A stretch of 44,969 bases of DNA from an uncultured Lachnospiraceae bacterium (GTDB lineage Bacteria; Bacillota; Clostridia; Lachnospirales; Lachnospiraceae), in assembly GCA_902777355.1 (NCBI GenBank), contig CACYTU010000005.1, positions 75,039-120,007 of the forward strand. Direction: 5' to 3'. Position 1 is the first letter of the stretch, and each line of letters begins with the position of its first letter. A model generated the notes under the pieces. The model ran no database searches, had not been told where the DNA came from, and saw only the letters and a list, made by a program, of their open reading frames with translations. Both the position numbers and the translations under genes were made by a program. Positions 24,239-33,365 of the stretch are shown here, piece by piece.

Positions 24239-25543
24239 TTACTCTCTAAGTTGGATTCTGGCATAGAGAAGGGCGTCTCCGGGGACTCCGTTAAGGCGTC
24301 CGTCTCTGCTGTATTCCCAGCAGGATATGCTGTAGGGAAAAGAAACCGCCATCTCGTGATCGATCAGCCACCGGTCATACTCCGCTGCCCCGGTGATATC
24401 CAGCTGGGCGGCAAATGTGTGGATGCTGCCGCCGACCATTGGCTTCATGCCTTTTTTCTCCAGTATTTTACAGAGTCCGGACACAGTATCTGTCCATTTC
24501 TTATAATCCTTTTCATTATCGGATATATTTTCCACATTGCGGATTCTGATGACTACTGTCACAGCATCTTCTTCTACAGCACCGGAAGCAGCCTCAATCT
24601 CCTTCTCAGCTTCCCCTATAGGCTCAGAACTGTTCTCCTGCCCTGATTTTTCTGTATCGGTGTCCTCAGTATCCGCAGCTTCTTTTTCTGTGTCCTCAGT
24701 TTCCGCAGCTTCTTTTTCTGTGTCCTCAGTTTCTGCAGCTTCTTTCTCTGTGTCATCAGTTTCCGCAGCTTCTTTTTCCGTGTCCTCAGTATCCGCAGCT
24801 TCTTTTTCCGCGGATTCTTCTCCGGAAGATTCCACACGGGAAATAAGGGACATCATCTCATCGACTGCCCTGGACAGGACGCTCTCACTGCAGGGTTTAT
24901 CCACTTCCAGACAGAGCATGACGGGTATATTCCTCTTTCCCGCTTCCTCATAGTTTCTCTCAAACTGGCGGTCAGGGTCAAACCCGCCGGACCTTAATTT
25001 TCCAGCCCGGATCGTCAACTCGCTGACATCGCTCTGTGAAAGCCTGTCCCAGTCTATCCTTCCGTTGTCATCGGAGATCAGTGCTCCGTGAGACAAAGTC
25101 ATTGATGGATAGGATCCTTTGTACTCCACAGTTTTTCCGTCTTCACAGATAAGCATTCCCGACGGAATGATGTTTTTTTCGACATCTTCTTTGACAGGAT
25201 AAAAATAGTACTTCCCTTCGCTCACCACGACCATCTGATCGCTGAACACCTGGCGCAGCATGAGTGTCGTGCCCTGACCGGACTCCAGAGAATCTCTCAT
25301 TTTGGCAAGAATGATCTGCCTTTCCCGCTCTGCAGCCTCTTCCCGGATCGACCTGAGCTGGGCATCTGAATAGAATTTTCTGATCCCGTCGGTTCCGCGT
25401 ACACGCAGACGGAAAAATACGAACATGGCAAACAGCAGAGCCGCGATCGTCAGACAGCTAAGGAAGATAATATTCCATAACATTATTATCCGGACCTTGT
25501 TCGAATTCATTTTTTCGTCCTTTTTGACATTCTTCCGGTCCAT
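24239..25543 (-). CDS. Membrane-anchored, GH25-like protein with tandem acidic repeat
   Basis: It has 434 residues. A basic start and a membrane helix (about 19-43) are followed by an extracellular part. The pattern after ~residue 150 follows GH25 lysozymes: GRIDWDRLSQSDVSELTIRAG, RNIPVMLCLE, then WTDTVSGLCKILEKKGMKP and a C-terminal CWEYSRDGRLNGVPGDA. GH25 enzymes cleave peptidoglycan. The usual GIDVS start of the fold, which carries a catalytic Asp, reads PSMTLSHGA here, so activity is doubtful. Residues ~245-294 are five copies of a ten-residue acidic repeat (EKEAAETEDT type). The ATG at 25543 has GAGGG close by; the ATG at 25510 with AAGGA is an alternative. It sits between ilvA and ylxM, ending in its own terminator. 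The GH25 relation is inferred by eye. Confidence 0.6.
   Translation of the reverse strand: MDRKNVKKDEKMNSNKVRIIMLWNIIFLSCLTIAALLFAMFVFFRLRVRGTDGIRKFYSDAQLRSIREEAAERERQIILAKMRDSLESGQGTTLMLRQVFSDQMVVVSEGKYYFYPVKEDVEKNIIPSGMLICEDGKTVEYKGSYPSMTLSHGALISDDNGRIDWDRLSQSDVSELTIRAGKLRSGGFDPDRQFERNYEEAGKRNIPVMLCLEVDKPCSESVLSRAVDEMMSLISRVESSGEESAEKEAADTEDTEKEAAETDDTEKEAAETEDTEKEAAETEDTEKEAADTEDTDTEKSGQENSSEPIGEAEKEIEAASGAVEEDAVTVVIRIRNVENISDNEKDYKKWTDTVSGLCKILEKKGMKPMVGGSIHTFAAQLDITGAAEYDRWLIDHEMAVSFPYSISCWEYSRDGRLNGVPGDALLYARIQLRE
24661..24810. repeat. Five 30-bp tandem repeats inside the GH25-like gene
   Basis: Five consecutive 30-bp units at 24661, 24691, 24721, 24751 and 24781, each beginning TGTCCTCAGT or TGTCATCAGT on the plus strand and differing at only a few positions. 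They are in frame and encode a ten-residue Glu/Ala/Thr/Asp repeat. The near identity suggests recent expansion and possible copy-number variation. Confidence 0.9.
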
Positions 25544-25702
25544 TTTCCCTCATTTCCGAAACCTGCAGCCGGTCAGGCAGTGTTCCTGCCCGTCCCGGCA
25601 GTGTTTCTCCAGAACTGTTTCTGTATACCGCAGCGCTGTTTCCCCGGTACTGTTTCATCAGGCATAGTTCCCTGATGCCGCCGGAAACTCCAAAAAAGAA
25701 GA

Positions 25703-26956
25703 TCAGCTTCTGGTCTTTGCCGGACGGGGATGAAAACCGCCCTTCTTGAGGACCTCAATGATCTCGTTTTTGTGTTCCGTCCCGAACGCCTCCATTGTGA
25801 TGCGAAGTTCCACCGCGGCGCTGCGATTGATCGAAACAAACTGATTGTGCTCCAGTTTGACGACGTTTCCGCTGGTCTGAGCGATGAGTCCTGAAATGCG
25901 GTGCAGTTCGCCCGGCTTGTCGGGCAGAAGGACCGAGACGGTAAAAATGCGGTCCCGCAGGATCAGTCCCTGCTGGACGACAGACGACATTGTGATGACA
26001 TCCATGTTGCCCCCGCTCAGGACGCTTACGACTTTTTTGTCGGCGCAGTCTATATGGCGCAGGGCGGCTACTGTCAGAAGGCCTGAATTCTCCACGATCA
26101 TCTTGTGATTTTCCACCATGTCAAGGAAGGCGGTGACCAGTTCTTCATCAGGAACTGTGATGACGCCGTCCAGATTCTGTTGAAGATAGGGGAAAATACG
26201 GCTGCCGGGAGTCTTCACGGCAGTGCCATCCGCGATTGTGTTGACTGTAGGGAGGGTGACTACCTCTCCCGCTTCAAAGGACGCTTTGAGGCAGGCAGCT
26301 CCCTCAGGTTCCACGCCGTATACCTTCACATTAGGCTTGAGAAGTTTGGCAAGGGTGGAGACACCTGCCGCCAGTCCGCCGCCGCCAACAGGAACCAGAA
26401 TGATATCTACAAGAGGCAGGTCCTTGATGATCTCCATCGCGATCGTCCCCTGTCCTGTGGCGACATCCGGGTCGTTGAAGGGATGAATGAAAGTATATCC
26501 GTTTTCCTGAGCCAGTTTGTCCGCATAAGCAGCGGCGTCATCATAGACATCCCCGTGGAGGACTACCTCGGCCCCCAGTGCCTTTGTGCGGTTTACTTTG
26601 ATCAGAGGTGTCGTCGTGGGCATGACGATGACCGCCTTTGCCCCGCACTCTCTCGCCGCATAGGCTACTCCCTGTGCGTGGTTTCCGGCAGAGGCCGCGA
26701 TCAGTCCCCTTTCTCTCTCCTCCGGAGACAGGGTGCTGATCTTGTAATAGGCACCTCGCACCTTATAGGCACCGGTTCTCTGCATGTTTTCGGGTTTAAG
26801 GTAGACTTTTCCTCCGGTCCGCTCGCTGAAATAGTCCGAATAAACCAGTTTCGTATCCAATGTCACACGGCTGACCGCCTCACAGGCCGCCTCGAACTGA
26901 TTCAATGTCATAACATTCTCCACTGCCGTTCCAGTCTGTTCTGTCTCTGTTTTCAT
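25703..26956 (-). CDS. ilvA: Threonine ammonia-lyase
   Basis: PLP-dependent deaminase converting threonine to 2-oxobutyrate and ammonia. It has 417 residues. The PLP lysine lies in TGAYKVRGA, followed by ASAGNHAQGVAYAA and the phosphate-binding glycine loop VPVGGGGLAAG. The C-terminal ~75 residues are a single ACT-like regulatory domain (VSVLLPDKPGELHRIS). One ACT domain and this length resemble the TdcB-like short class rather than the two-ACT IlvA of E. coli, so biosynthetic versus catabolic use is open. The start ATG 26956 follows GAGGTGAG; an ATG 15 codons in matches the usual family beginning. It follows ftsY at a distance of 346 nt and is not part of the usual ftsY-ylxM-ffh order. Confidence 0.94.
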   Translation of the reverse strand: MKTETEQTGTAVENVMTLNQFEAACEAVSRVTLDTKLVYSDYFSERTGGKVYLKPENMQRTGAYKVRGAYYKISTLSPEERERGLIAASAGNHAQGVAYAARECGAKAVIVMPTTTPLIKVNRTKALGAEVVLHGDVYDDAAAYADKLAQENGYTFIHPFNDPDVATGQGTIAMEIIKDLPLVDIILVPVGGGGLAAGVSTLAKLLKPNVKVYGVEPEGAACLKASFEAGEVVTLPTVNTIADGTAVKTPGSRIFPYLQQNLDGVITVPDEELVTAFLDMVENHKMIVENSGLLTVAALRHIDCADKKVVSVLSGGNMDVITMSSVVQQGLILRDRIFTVSVLLPDKPGELHRISGLIAQTSGNVVKLEHNQFVSINRSAAVELRITMEAFGTEHKNEIIEVLKKGGFHPRPAKTRS

Positions 26957-27302
26957 GCCTCACCTCTAAAGCAAAATCCGCATAAGCTGAATTTCGCAAA
27001 TGCTATGATTTCAAAAAATAAGTATAGTTTAAACCGGCTGCTGCTCCGCGCGTCCCGGATTCCCGCATACCGCATAATGGGCAATGCATAATGCATAACG
27101 CGTTATGCGTTATGCGTTATGTGTAATGTGTAATGTGTAATGTGTAATGTGTAATGTGTAATGTGTAATGATTTTACAACACTTCGGGCTTTGATATACC
27201 TGCCTTTTTTGAAAATATTCCAGGCCGGAATCGCCCCGGTCCCATATTTGAATGTATTCCAGGTGTCTTCGAAAGCTTCGAAAACCGCGGTTTCAAACAG
27301 CT
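26957..27302. other. Gap between ftsY and ilvA
   Basis: A 346-nt gap with a heptanucleotide tandem repeat (27100-27169) beginning inside a 16-bp palindrome (27093-27108), and a GC-rich string CTGCTCCGCGCGTCCCGG (about 27040-27057) related to motifs near 2505 and 20969. No gene and no firm promoter could be recognised; an ilvA promoter should lie within it. Confidence 0.6.
27093..27169. repeat. Ten tandem heptanucleotides with a palindrome
   Basis: Three copies of GCGTTAT (27100-27120) run directly into seven copies of GTGTAAT (27121-27169). The left edge overlaps a perfect 16-bp palindrome, GCATAACGCGTTATGC (27093-27108). It lies ~140 bp upstream of ilvA and ~130 bp past the ftsY stop. Confidence 0.95.
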
Positions 27303-28211
27303 TCAATAGAACAGCGCGTCCACATACTCATCGGGATTAAAGCGCTGCAGATCCTCTATTTTTTCACCTACTCCGATAAACTTGACCGGCACCCCCACTT
27401 CGGACTGGACCGCGATTGCGATGCCGCCCTTGGCCGTTCCGTCCATCTTGGTCAGTATAATGCCTGTCAGATTGGTCACAGAAGCAAATTCCCTGGCCTG
27501 TGAGACAGCGTTCTGTCCGGTGGCCGCGTCCAGCACGACCCAGTTCTCCCTATAGCACTCGGGGAACTCTCTGGTGATGATCCTGTCGATCTTGGCCAGC
27601 TCGTTCATCAGGTTCTTTTTGTTGTGAAGCCTTCCTGCCGTGTCACACAGCAGGATGTCGATCTTTCTGGCTTTGGCCGCCTGTACCGCATCATATACCA
27701 CACTGGCCGGGTCGGATCCTTCCGCACCCCCGATGATATCGACACCGGCCCTGCGGGCCCACTCGGTCAGCTGCTCGTTGGCAGCCGCCCTGAATGTATC
27801 CGCTGAGGCGATCAGGACGCGCTTGCCCTGTTTTTTATAGTTGGCTGCCAGTTTTCCGATGGAAGTGGTCTTGCCTACGCCGTTGACGCCGATCACCAGG
27901 ACCACAGCAGGACCCTTTTCGAAATCGTAGGCATCCTTTCCCTGCTTCATGCGGTTGCGGATCCCCAGGATCAGCTCCTGACGGCAGTCCGCCGCATATT
28001 TAATGCGCTCCGCCCGGACCTCTTCACGCAGATGATCCAGAAGATCCTGCGTGGTCTTCACGCCGATATCTCCCATGATCATGGTCTCTTCGAGTTCCTC
28101 ATAAAAATCTTCATCCACTCTCTCGTAGCTGTTGAAGATCTGGTCCATACTGTCCGTGAAGTTGGCCCTGGTCTTTTTCAGGCCCTCTTTGAGTCTGTCA
28201 AAAAATCCCAT
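27303..28211 (-). CDS. ftsY: Signal recognition particle receptor FtsY
   Basis: SRP receptor GTPase that docks Ffh-ribosome complexes at the membrane. From the ATG at 28211 (AGGAGG at 5 nt) it has 302 residues; the frame is open 23 codons further but without a binding site. The start MGFFDRLKEGLKKTR is the typical short amphipathic beginning. The NG domain shows GVNGVGKTTSIGKLA (about 107-121), DTAGRLHNKK, and TKMDGTAKGG. It lacks the long acidic A domain of E. coli FtsY, as in most Firmicutes. It is 46 nt downstream of smc in the conserved rnc-smc-ftsY order. Confidence 0.97.
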   Translation of the reverse strand: MGFFDRLKEGLKKTRANFTDSMDQIFNSYERVDEDFYEELEETMIMGDIGVKTTQDLLDHLREEVRAERIKYAADCRQELILGIRNRMKQGKDAYDFEKGPAVVLVIGVNGVGKTTSIGKLAANYKKQGKRVLIASADTFRAAANEQLTEWARRAGVDIIGGAEGSDPASVVYDAVQAAKARKIDILLCDTAGRLHNKKNLMNELAKIDRIITREFPECYRENWVVLDAATGQNAVSQAREFASVTNLTGIILTKMDGTAKGGIAIAVQSEVGVPVKFIGVGEKIEDLQRFNPDEYVDALFY

Positions 28212-28257
28212 ACAATCCTCCTGTTTTCCTTTCCTGAAAAAAGAATCAGCCCCCCGC

Positions 28258-31200
28258 TCAGTCCGCAAGGTCCTTATCATCGATCAGGTCGACGCTGACC
28301 ATGGTCGAGACGCCCTTCTCCTGCATGGTGATGCCGTAAAGCCTGTCCGCCTGTTCCATGGTGCCGCGCCTGTGGGTGATGACAATAAACTGTGTTTTCT
28401 CTGTCAGGTTATGGAGATACTGGGCAAATCTGCCCACATTGCTCTCGTCCAGCGCCGCCTCGATCTCGTCCAGAAGACAGAAGGGGGACGGCTTCAGGCT
28501 CTGGATCGCGAAGAGGAGGGCGATTGCCGTCAGAGCTTTCTCTCCGCCCGAGAGCTGCATCATATTCTGGAGTTTCTTGCCCGGAGGCTGCGCGATCACC
28601 CGCACACCTGCCTCCAGAATGTCCACGTCCTCCATTAGTTCCAGTCTGCCCCCGCCGCCTCCGAAAAGTTCGGCGAAAACCTTGTCAAAGGCCTTCTGTA
28701 TGTCCGCAAACTGCTCCCGGAACTGTTTTCTCATGGCTTCATCCAGTTCGGCGACGATCTTCTCCAGGGAGCCCGCAGCCTCTGTCAGGTCATCGTATTG
28801 TCCTTTCAGGAAAGTATAGCGCTCCATCAGTTCCTTATATTCTTCAATGGCTGCGACATTCACACTGCCCAGCGCCCTGATCTGGGAGCGAAGGCGGGCG
28901 ATTTCTTTCTTCATGGCGGCCAGGTCGGTCAGCGTCTCGTCCCGCAGGGCCGGCGCGTCAGAGGCAGTCAGTTCATACTCTTCCCACATGTAGGCCGCCT
29001 TCTGGTCCACAGCCTCCTCCAGTCTCTCCCTGCGGGAGGACAGTCTGTAACACTCCTTATCGAGCCCGGAAATCACCTCAGAGACATTCTCTCTCTCCCG
29101 GGCTGCCTCTTCCTGTTTTTCCTCCAGTTCCTCCGCCTCTTTCCGGAGTGAGCGGAGAACATCCTCATCGGAGCTCTTTGATCCTTCGGATGCCTGAGCC
29201 TCCTCTGTCAGGCTCCTGATGCGTTCCATTTTCTCTTCGATTCCGGAGCGGTCACTCTCCATGCTCTGAGTCACTGTCAGCAAATCACTGCGGAAGCCCT
29301 CCAGCTCCCTGCGGATCCGCCCGGCATTCTGTTCCTGGAAACGGAGTTCCTGTTCAAGGCGGCTCTTCTCCAGTTCCAGTTTGGAGAGAAGTGCCGAATC
29401 CTTCTCAGCATCGCCCTCTCTGGCGGCCAGCCCGTCCTGAAGGGAGGAGGCTGAAACCGAAAGTTCTTCCTCCTTCTTTTCGCTCTGAGTCAGTTCAGCT
29501 TCCGCTGATACACAGGAGGCTTCCGTCGAGGAGATTCTCTCTTTCAGAGCCCTGAGCTCCTGACGCATGTTTTCCGCATTGCCGGAGGCTTCCTGCAGCT
29601 TCTGCTCCTCCTGCTGGATTTTCATCCTCAGAGTGTTCTGCCGGAGAAAGGTCTCCTGCAGAGTCCTCTTGTTCTCATCCAGCTTTCTTCGAAGGACATT
29701 CCTGCTCTCTTTGGTATCCTCGATGGCCTTTTCCTGGCGCTCTACTTCCTGTCTGAAGTGTTCCGTGCTGGCTGCCAGTTCTTCCATCTCGCGGCGCCTG
29801 CCCAGGAGATTGCTGGCATTTTTGTATGTGCCGCCGCTGATCGCTCCGCCGGGAGCGAACAGTTCGCCTTCCAGGGTCACCATCCTGACCCCCCTGCCTG
29901 ACCTTCTGGCAATGGCGACCGCGTGGTCAAATGTATCCACGATCAGAGTCCTGCCCAGGAGCGACTCCGCCACCTGCCGGCAGCCCTCCGCTGTCCTGAC
30001 CAGGGTGTCGGCCGTCCCGATCACCCCGTCCTGGCCGAGAATCTTCTGATCGATGGAGGCTCCTCCGGCGCGGATACCGGAAAGAGGCAGGAAGGTTGCC
30101 CTGCCCGCCTTCTCGCGCTTGAGGATCTCGATCAGGCGCCTGGCCGTCTCTTCGTCCTTTGTCACGATATTCTGGATACTTCCGCCCAGAGCGACTTCAA
30201 TGGCGGTCTCATATTTCTTTTCAGTCTTGAGCAGATCTGCCACGGTCCCGATGATTCCGGGTTCGCGCTCCCTCTCCTGCATCACGCGCTTTACGCTGAC
30301 ACCGAATCCCTCATAGCGCTCCGCCAGATTGGCCAGCGCGTCAAGTCGGGATTTTTCCTGATGATAAGAATATTCCGCGCTGCGCAGTCTGGCATCAGCG
30401 TCTCCAAGTGATGTCTTGTGGGCAGCAATCTGCTCTTCAATTTCCTTCTGGCTCTCCTTGATGGACCGGATCTTTTCACCGACAGCCCTGAATTCCTCTG
30501 TCAGGGCTGCGATGGCGTCATCGGAATGTGCCCGTTCGTCGCTTGCTGCCGAGAGTTCACTCTCCAGTTCTTCGCGGCGCGCCGTCTCCTGCGCCTGAAG
30601 AGTCCTGAGGCTGGCCAGTCTTGACTTGATATTGGCCCGCCTGTCCATCTCTTCCAGAATGCTCTCCCGGGTCTCCTCCAGTTTTTCCCGCAGGGACTGC
30701 ACGTCGTCCGAGGACACGCCTGCGGTCTCCCTGGCCGTTTCATATTCCCGGGTGATTTTTTCAAGGCGTTCCTGGGCGGACCGGATCTCCTGGGAGATCG
30801 CCCGCTCCTGGGTATCGCGCTCCGCGATATCTGCCCTGAGTATCTTCTCCTGCTCGGTCAGACGTGAGCATCTCTGCCTGGCTCCGCGGATCTGTTCCTC
30901 AAGCACTTTGATATCGCCCTCGATCCTCCCCCGCACGATGCTCGCGTCGGTGATCCTGCCCCGGATCTTCTCGATCCTGGATTCCAGGTCCCGCCGCTGC
31001 TCCTGCATCTTTTCAATGCGGGCACGCAGGGTCTCATTTTCCGCACGCGCGCTCTCCAGATCCTTAGCCGCCGTCTCCTCCTGAGAGACAAGTTCAGCCA
31101 GCTGGCGGGTATTATTCTCATTTTCAATCAGAAAGGCATTGACATCGAGCCTTTTTAAAGCATCTCTTCTCTTGAGGTACTCACGGGCTTTCTCCTGCTG

Positions 31201-31836
31201 CTTTTCCAGGGAGGGAATCTGCTTTTCCAGTTCACCCAGAATGTCCGTGATCCTGGCCAGGTTGCCGCGCTCGTTCTCAAGGCTCTTGAGAGTCTGTTCT
31301 TTGCGGTGTTTGTACTTGACGATTCCGGCAGCCTCATCAAACAGGGCGCGGCGGTCCTGGGGCTTGTCGGAGAGGATCCGGTCGATCTGGCCCTGGCCTA
31401 TGATCGAATAGCCCTCTTTGCCGATGCCGGTGTCATAAAAGAGCTCGTTGACATCCCGCAGCCTGCACACCGTTCCGTTGAGCAGGTACTCGCTCTCGCC
31501 GCTGCGATAGATCCGCCTTGCCACCGTGACCTCACTGTAATCGATTGGAAGGGCTCTGTCCGTGTTATCCAGAGTGATGGCAACAAAAGCAAAGCCAAGC
31601 GGCCTGCGCGCCTGCGTCCCCGCGAAGATGACGTCCTGCATGGAAGACCCGCGCAGCTGCTTGACTCTCTGCTCACCCAGCACCCACCTGACCGCGTCCG
31701 CGACATTGCTCTTTCCGCTGCCGTTAGGGCCTACGATTCCCGTGATGCCGTTATGAAATTCAAATTTAATCTTGTTTGCAAAGGACTTGAATCCCTGAAT
31801 CTCTATACTTTTTAAATACAAATCCGCTCTCTTCAA
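28258..31836 (-). CDS. smc: Chromosome partition protein Smc
   Basis: Chromosome condensation ATPase acting with ScpA and ScpB. It has 1192 residues, the full family length. The Walker A motif is GPNGSGKSN (about 36-44), two long coiled coils (about 170-500 and 680-1010) flank a hinge (about 520-640; GFGVSVKRVMQ to RATFLPLSGI), and the C-terminal head has the ABC signature LSGGEKALTAIALLFAIQ and Walker B FCLLDEIEAALDE. No ATG is available near the N-terminus: the start is a TTG at 31836 or, more like the family (LYLKSIEIQGFKSF), a TTG at 31821. Neither has a strong binding site. It lies between rnc and ftsY. Confidence 0.97.
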   Translation of the reverse strand: MKRADLYLKSIEIQGFKSFANKIKFEFHNGITGIVGPNGSGKSNVADAVRWVLGEQRVKQLRGSSMQDVIFAGTQARRPLGFAFVAITLDNTDRALPIDYSEVTVARRIYRSGESEYLLNGTVCRLRDVNELFYDTGIGKEGYSIIGQGQIDRILSDKPQDRRALFDEAAGIVKYKHRKEQTLKSLENERGNLARITDILGELEKQIPSLEKQQEKAREYLKRRDALKRLDVNAFLIENENNTRQLAELVSQEETAAKDLESARAENETLRARIEKMQEQRRDLESRIEKIRGRITDASIVRGRIEGDIKVLEEQIRGARQRCSRLTEQEKILRADIAERDTQERAISQEIRSAQERLEKITREYETARETAGVSSDDVQSLREKLEETRESILEEMDRRANIKSRLASLRTLQAQETARREELESELSAASDERAHSDDAIAALTEEFRAVGEKIRSIKESQKEIEEQIAAHKTSLGDADARLRSAEYSYHQEKSRLDALANLAERYEGFGVSVKRVMQEREREPGIIGTVADLLKTEKKYETAIEVALGGSIQNIVTKDEETARRLIEILKREKAGRATFLPLSGIRAGGASIDQKILGQDGVIGTADTLVRTAEGCRQVAESLLGRTLIVDTFDHAVAIARRSGRGVRMVTLEGELFAPGGAISGGTYKNASNLLGRRREMEELAASTEHFRQEVERQEKAIEDTKESRNVLRRKLDENKRTLQETFLRQNTLRMKIQQEEQKLQEASGNAENMRQELRALKERISSTEASCVSAEAELTQSEKKEEELSVSASSLQDGLAAREGDAEKDSALLSKLELEKSRLEQELRFQEQNAGRIRRELEGFRSDLLTVTQSMESDRSGIEEKMERIRSLTEEAQASEGSKSSDEDVLRSLRKEAEELEEKQEEAARERENVSEVISGLDKECYRLSSRRERLEEAVDQKAAYMWEEYELTASDAPALRDETLTDLAAMKKEIARLRSQIRALGSVNVAAIEEYKELMERYTFLKGQYDDLTEAAGSLEKIVAELDEAMRKQFREQFADIQKAFDKVFAELFGGGGGRLELMEDVDILEAGVRVIAQPPGKKLQNMMQLSGGEKALTAIALLFAIQSLKPSPFCLLDEIEAALDESNVGRFAQYLHNLTEKTQFIVITHRRGTMEQADRLYGITMQEKGVSTMVSVDLIDDKDLAD

Positions 31837-32077
31837 CGGGACTGCCGGCGGATCCGGACAGCATGCGGTCGGACAGTCATCCCGCCCTCAGCCGGGCCGT
31901 TTGAACCTCCCTTCATCAAGGGAGAGCCGCCTGACCCCGCCGCAAAAACTGTGTTTTAATTAAAACCTGCCATGCCTCCGGCCGCCCGGATCAGCCTCCG
32001 GGTTTTCCTGAAATAATGATTAAAATAATGATATAAAACACCGATATTAAATACCGATATAAAATACTGACCGATAT

Positions 32078-32109
32078 AAAAAAGCACGGGATTGACCGCC
32101 GGCGTCCCG
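32078..32109 (-). terminator. Possible terminator after rnc
   Basis: On the minus strand CGGGA (32105-32109) pairs with TCCCG (32087-32091) around a GC-rich loop and is followed by TGCTTTTTTAT. It lies just past the rnc stop. The stem is short, so it may attenuate rather than stop transcription into smc. The rest of the rnc-smc gap (31837-32114) has a small hairpin CTCCCTT/AAGGGAG (31908-31924) and AT-rich repeats of CCGATATAAA. Confidence 0.4.
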
Positions 32110-32114
32110 GCCGG

Positions 32115-32825
32115 TCACCCCAAGTGAGGCATTCTGGAGCCTCCCAGTGCCGCATAGGCCGCCTGCTGCTCCGCCGCCTTCTTGGATCTGCCCTCTCCAA
32201 TGCCGCAGTTCTCTCCGTTGACAAGAGCCGCGACCCGGAAGGTCTTGCAATGTCCCGGTCCGCTCTCATCCAGCAGTTCATACCTGACTTCATATCCTTC
32301 CCTCTGAGCCCTCTCCTGCAGGATGGATTTTGCGTCGTAGAAAAGCTGTTTATCCTCAAGATCAGACAGGATAAAGTTCAGAATAAATTTTCTGGGCACT
32401 TCAATGTCCTTGCTGTCAAGGTACATGGCACCGATCAGAGCCTCCATGACGTCGGAGATGATGGAGTCCTTCTCTCTTCCGCCGCTGGCTTCCTCGCCCC
32501 TGCCAAGCCGTATGAATGCGCCCAGGGACAAGTCCCGGGCGCAATAAGCCAGAGCAGGTTCGCAGACCAGCGAAGCCCTCAGTTTTGTCAGCTCGCCTTC
32601 CTTTTTTTCCGGATAAGTACGGAAAAGGAATTCACTGGAGATCATCTCCAGGACAGCATCCCCCAGAAACTCGATCCTCTCATAATCTTTATAGGTCTGT
32701 ATCTTCTGTTCATTGGCAAAGGAGGTGTGGGTCAGAGCACATTCCAGCAGATATCTGTCCGTGAATCTGTACCCGATCCTTTCCTCCAGTAATCTCAGTG
32801 AATCATCTGTCATGTCTGCAGTCAT
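32115..32825 (-). CDS. rnc: Ribonuclease III
   Basis: Double-strand-specific RNase for rRNA processing and RNA decay. It has 236 residues. The catalytic domain carries the signature ERIEFLGDAVLEM (about 49-61) and the second acidic motif DVMEALIGAMYLD (about 125-137). The C-terminal double-stranded-RNA-binding domain ends with GRSKKAAEQQAAYAAL. GGAGG lies only 2 nt before the ATG at 32825 and 14 nt before the next ATG (32813), so neither start is ideal. It stands between acpP and smc, as in many Firmicutes. Confidence 0.96.
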   Translation of the reverse strand: MTADMTDDSLRLLEERIGYRFTDRYLLECALTHTSFANEQKIQTYKDYERIEFLGDAVLEMISSEFLFRTYPEKKEGELTKLRASLVCEPALAYCARDLSLGAFIRLGRGEEASGGREKDSIISDVMEALIGAMYLDSKDIEVPRKFILNFILSDLEDKQLFYDAKSILQERAQREGYEVRYELLDESGPGHCKTFRVAALVNGENCGIGEGRSKKAAEQQAAYAALGGSRMPHLG

Positions 32826-32973
32826 GACCTCCGTTTTTATTGCGCGTCAGCGTATACATAAGAGGAAAAAGCCGCACGCAGCAGGCCTGTACAAATGTAA
32901 ATAAAACCCCGGGCCCTGCGCGGAAAAGCCGCGCACGACAGCCCGCGTTTCAGGCAGGCCTGTACTATATAAT

Positions 32974-33225
32974 TCAATCGTCACTATACTCTTCGGATGC
33001 GTTCTTGATCAGCTCAAGAGCCTGGCCAACCGTAGTCACCTGGGATGCAACTTCCGTGTCCACAGTGACATCGAATTCCTCTTCAATTCCCATGATGATC
33101 TGAGCGACATCCAGAGAATCCGCGCCCAGGTCATCCACAAAAGTAGTATCGGGAGTAATATCATCTTCTTCGACTCCGAGGACGTCAACGATGATTGAAC
33201 ATAATTTTTTAAATTCCATATCCAT
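32974..33225 (-). CDS. acpP: Acyl carrier protein
   Basis: It has 83 residues from the ATG at 33225, preceded by AGGAGG at 10 nt; an ATG two codons later is also possible. The phosphopantetheine attachment serine lies in DLGADSLDVAQIIMG. The protein is strongly acidic, as expected. It carries the growing acyl chain in fatty acid synthesis, and its neighbour PlsX takes acyl groups from acyl-ACP. The 148-nt gap to rnc contains a twice-repeated GCAGGCCTGTAC (about 32881 and 32953). Confidence 0.96.
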   Translation of the reverse strand: MDMEFKKLCSIIVDVLGVEEDDITPDTTFVDDLGADSLDVAQIIMGIEEEFDVTVDTEVASQVTTVGQALELIKNASEEYSDD

Positions 33226-33365
33226 ACTTTTCCCCTCCTGAATACAACTGAATACAACTGGATACAATTAGAATTTATGTAGAAAAACAGCCTGGCCCTT
33301 CCGTCTCCCCCGGAACAGGACAGAACTGGTCATTCTCCACCAGATTCTATTTGTTTTCCCGGCAT

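Noticed and set aside
23819-24646. 275-codon plus-strand frame across the ylxM promoter and the GH25-like 3' end
   Set aside because: It runs through a promoter, a terminator hairpin and the antisense of a gene, and shows no domain.
27103-27306. 67-codon frame with HITHYTL repeats
   Set aside because: The protein repeat is only the translation of the heptanucleotide tract, which stays in an open frame; there is no other support.
32881-32964. Repeated GCAGGCCTGTAC as a possible mobile-element end
   Set aside because: Only a 12-bp direct repeat, with no inverted partner, target duplication or internal gene.
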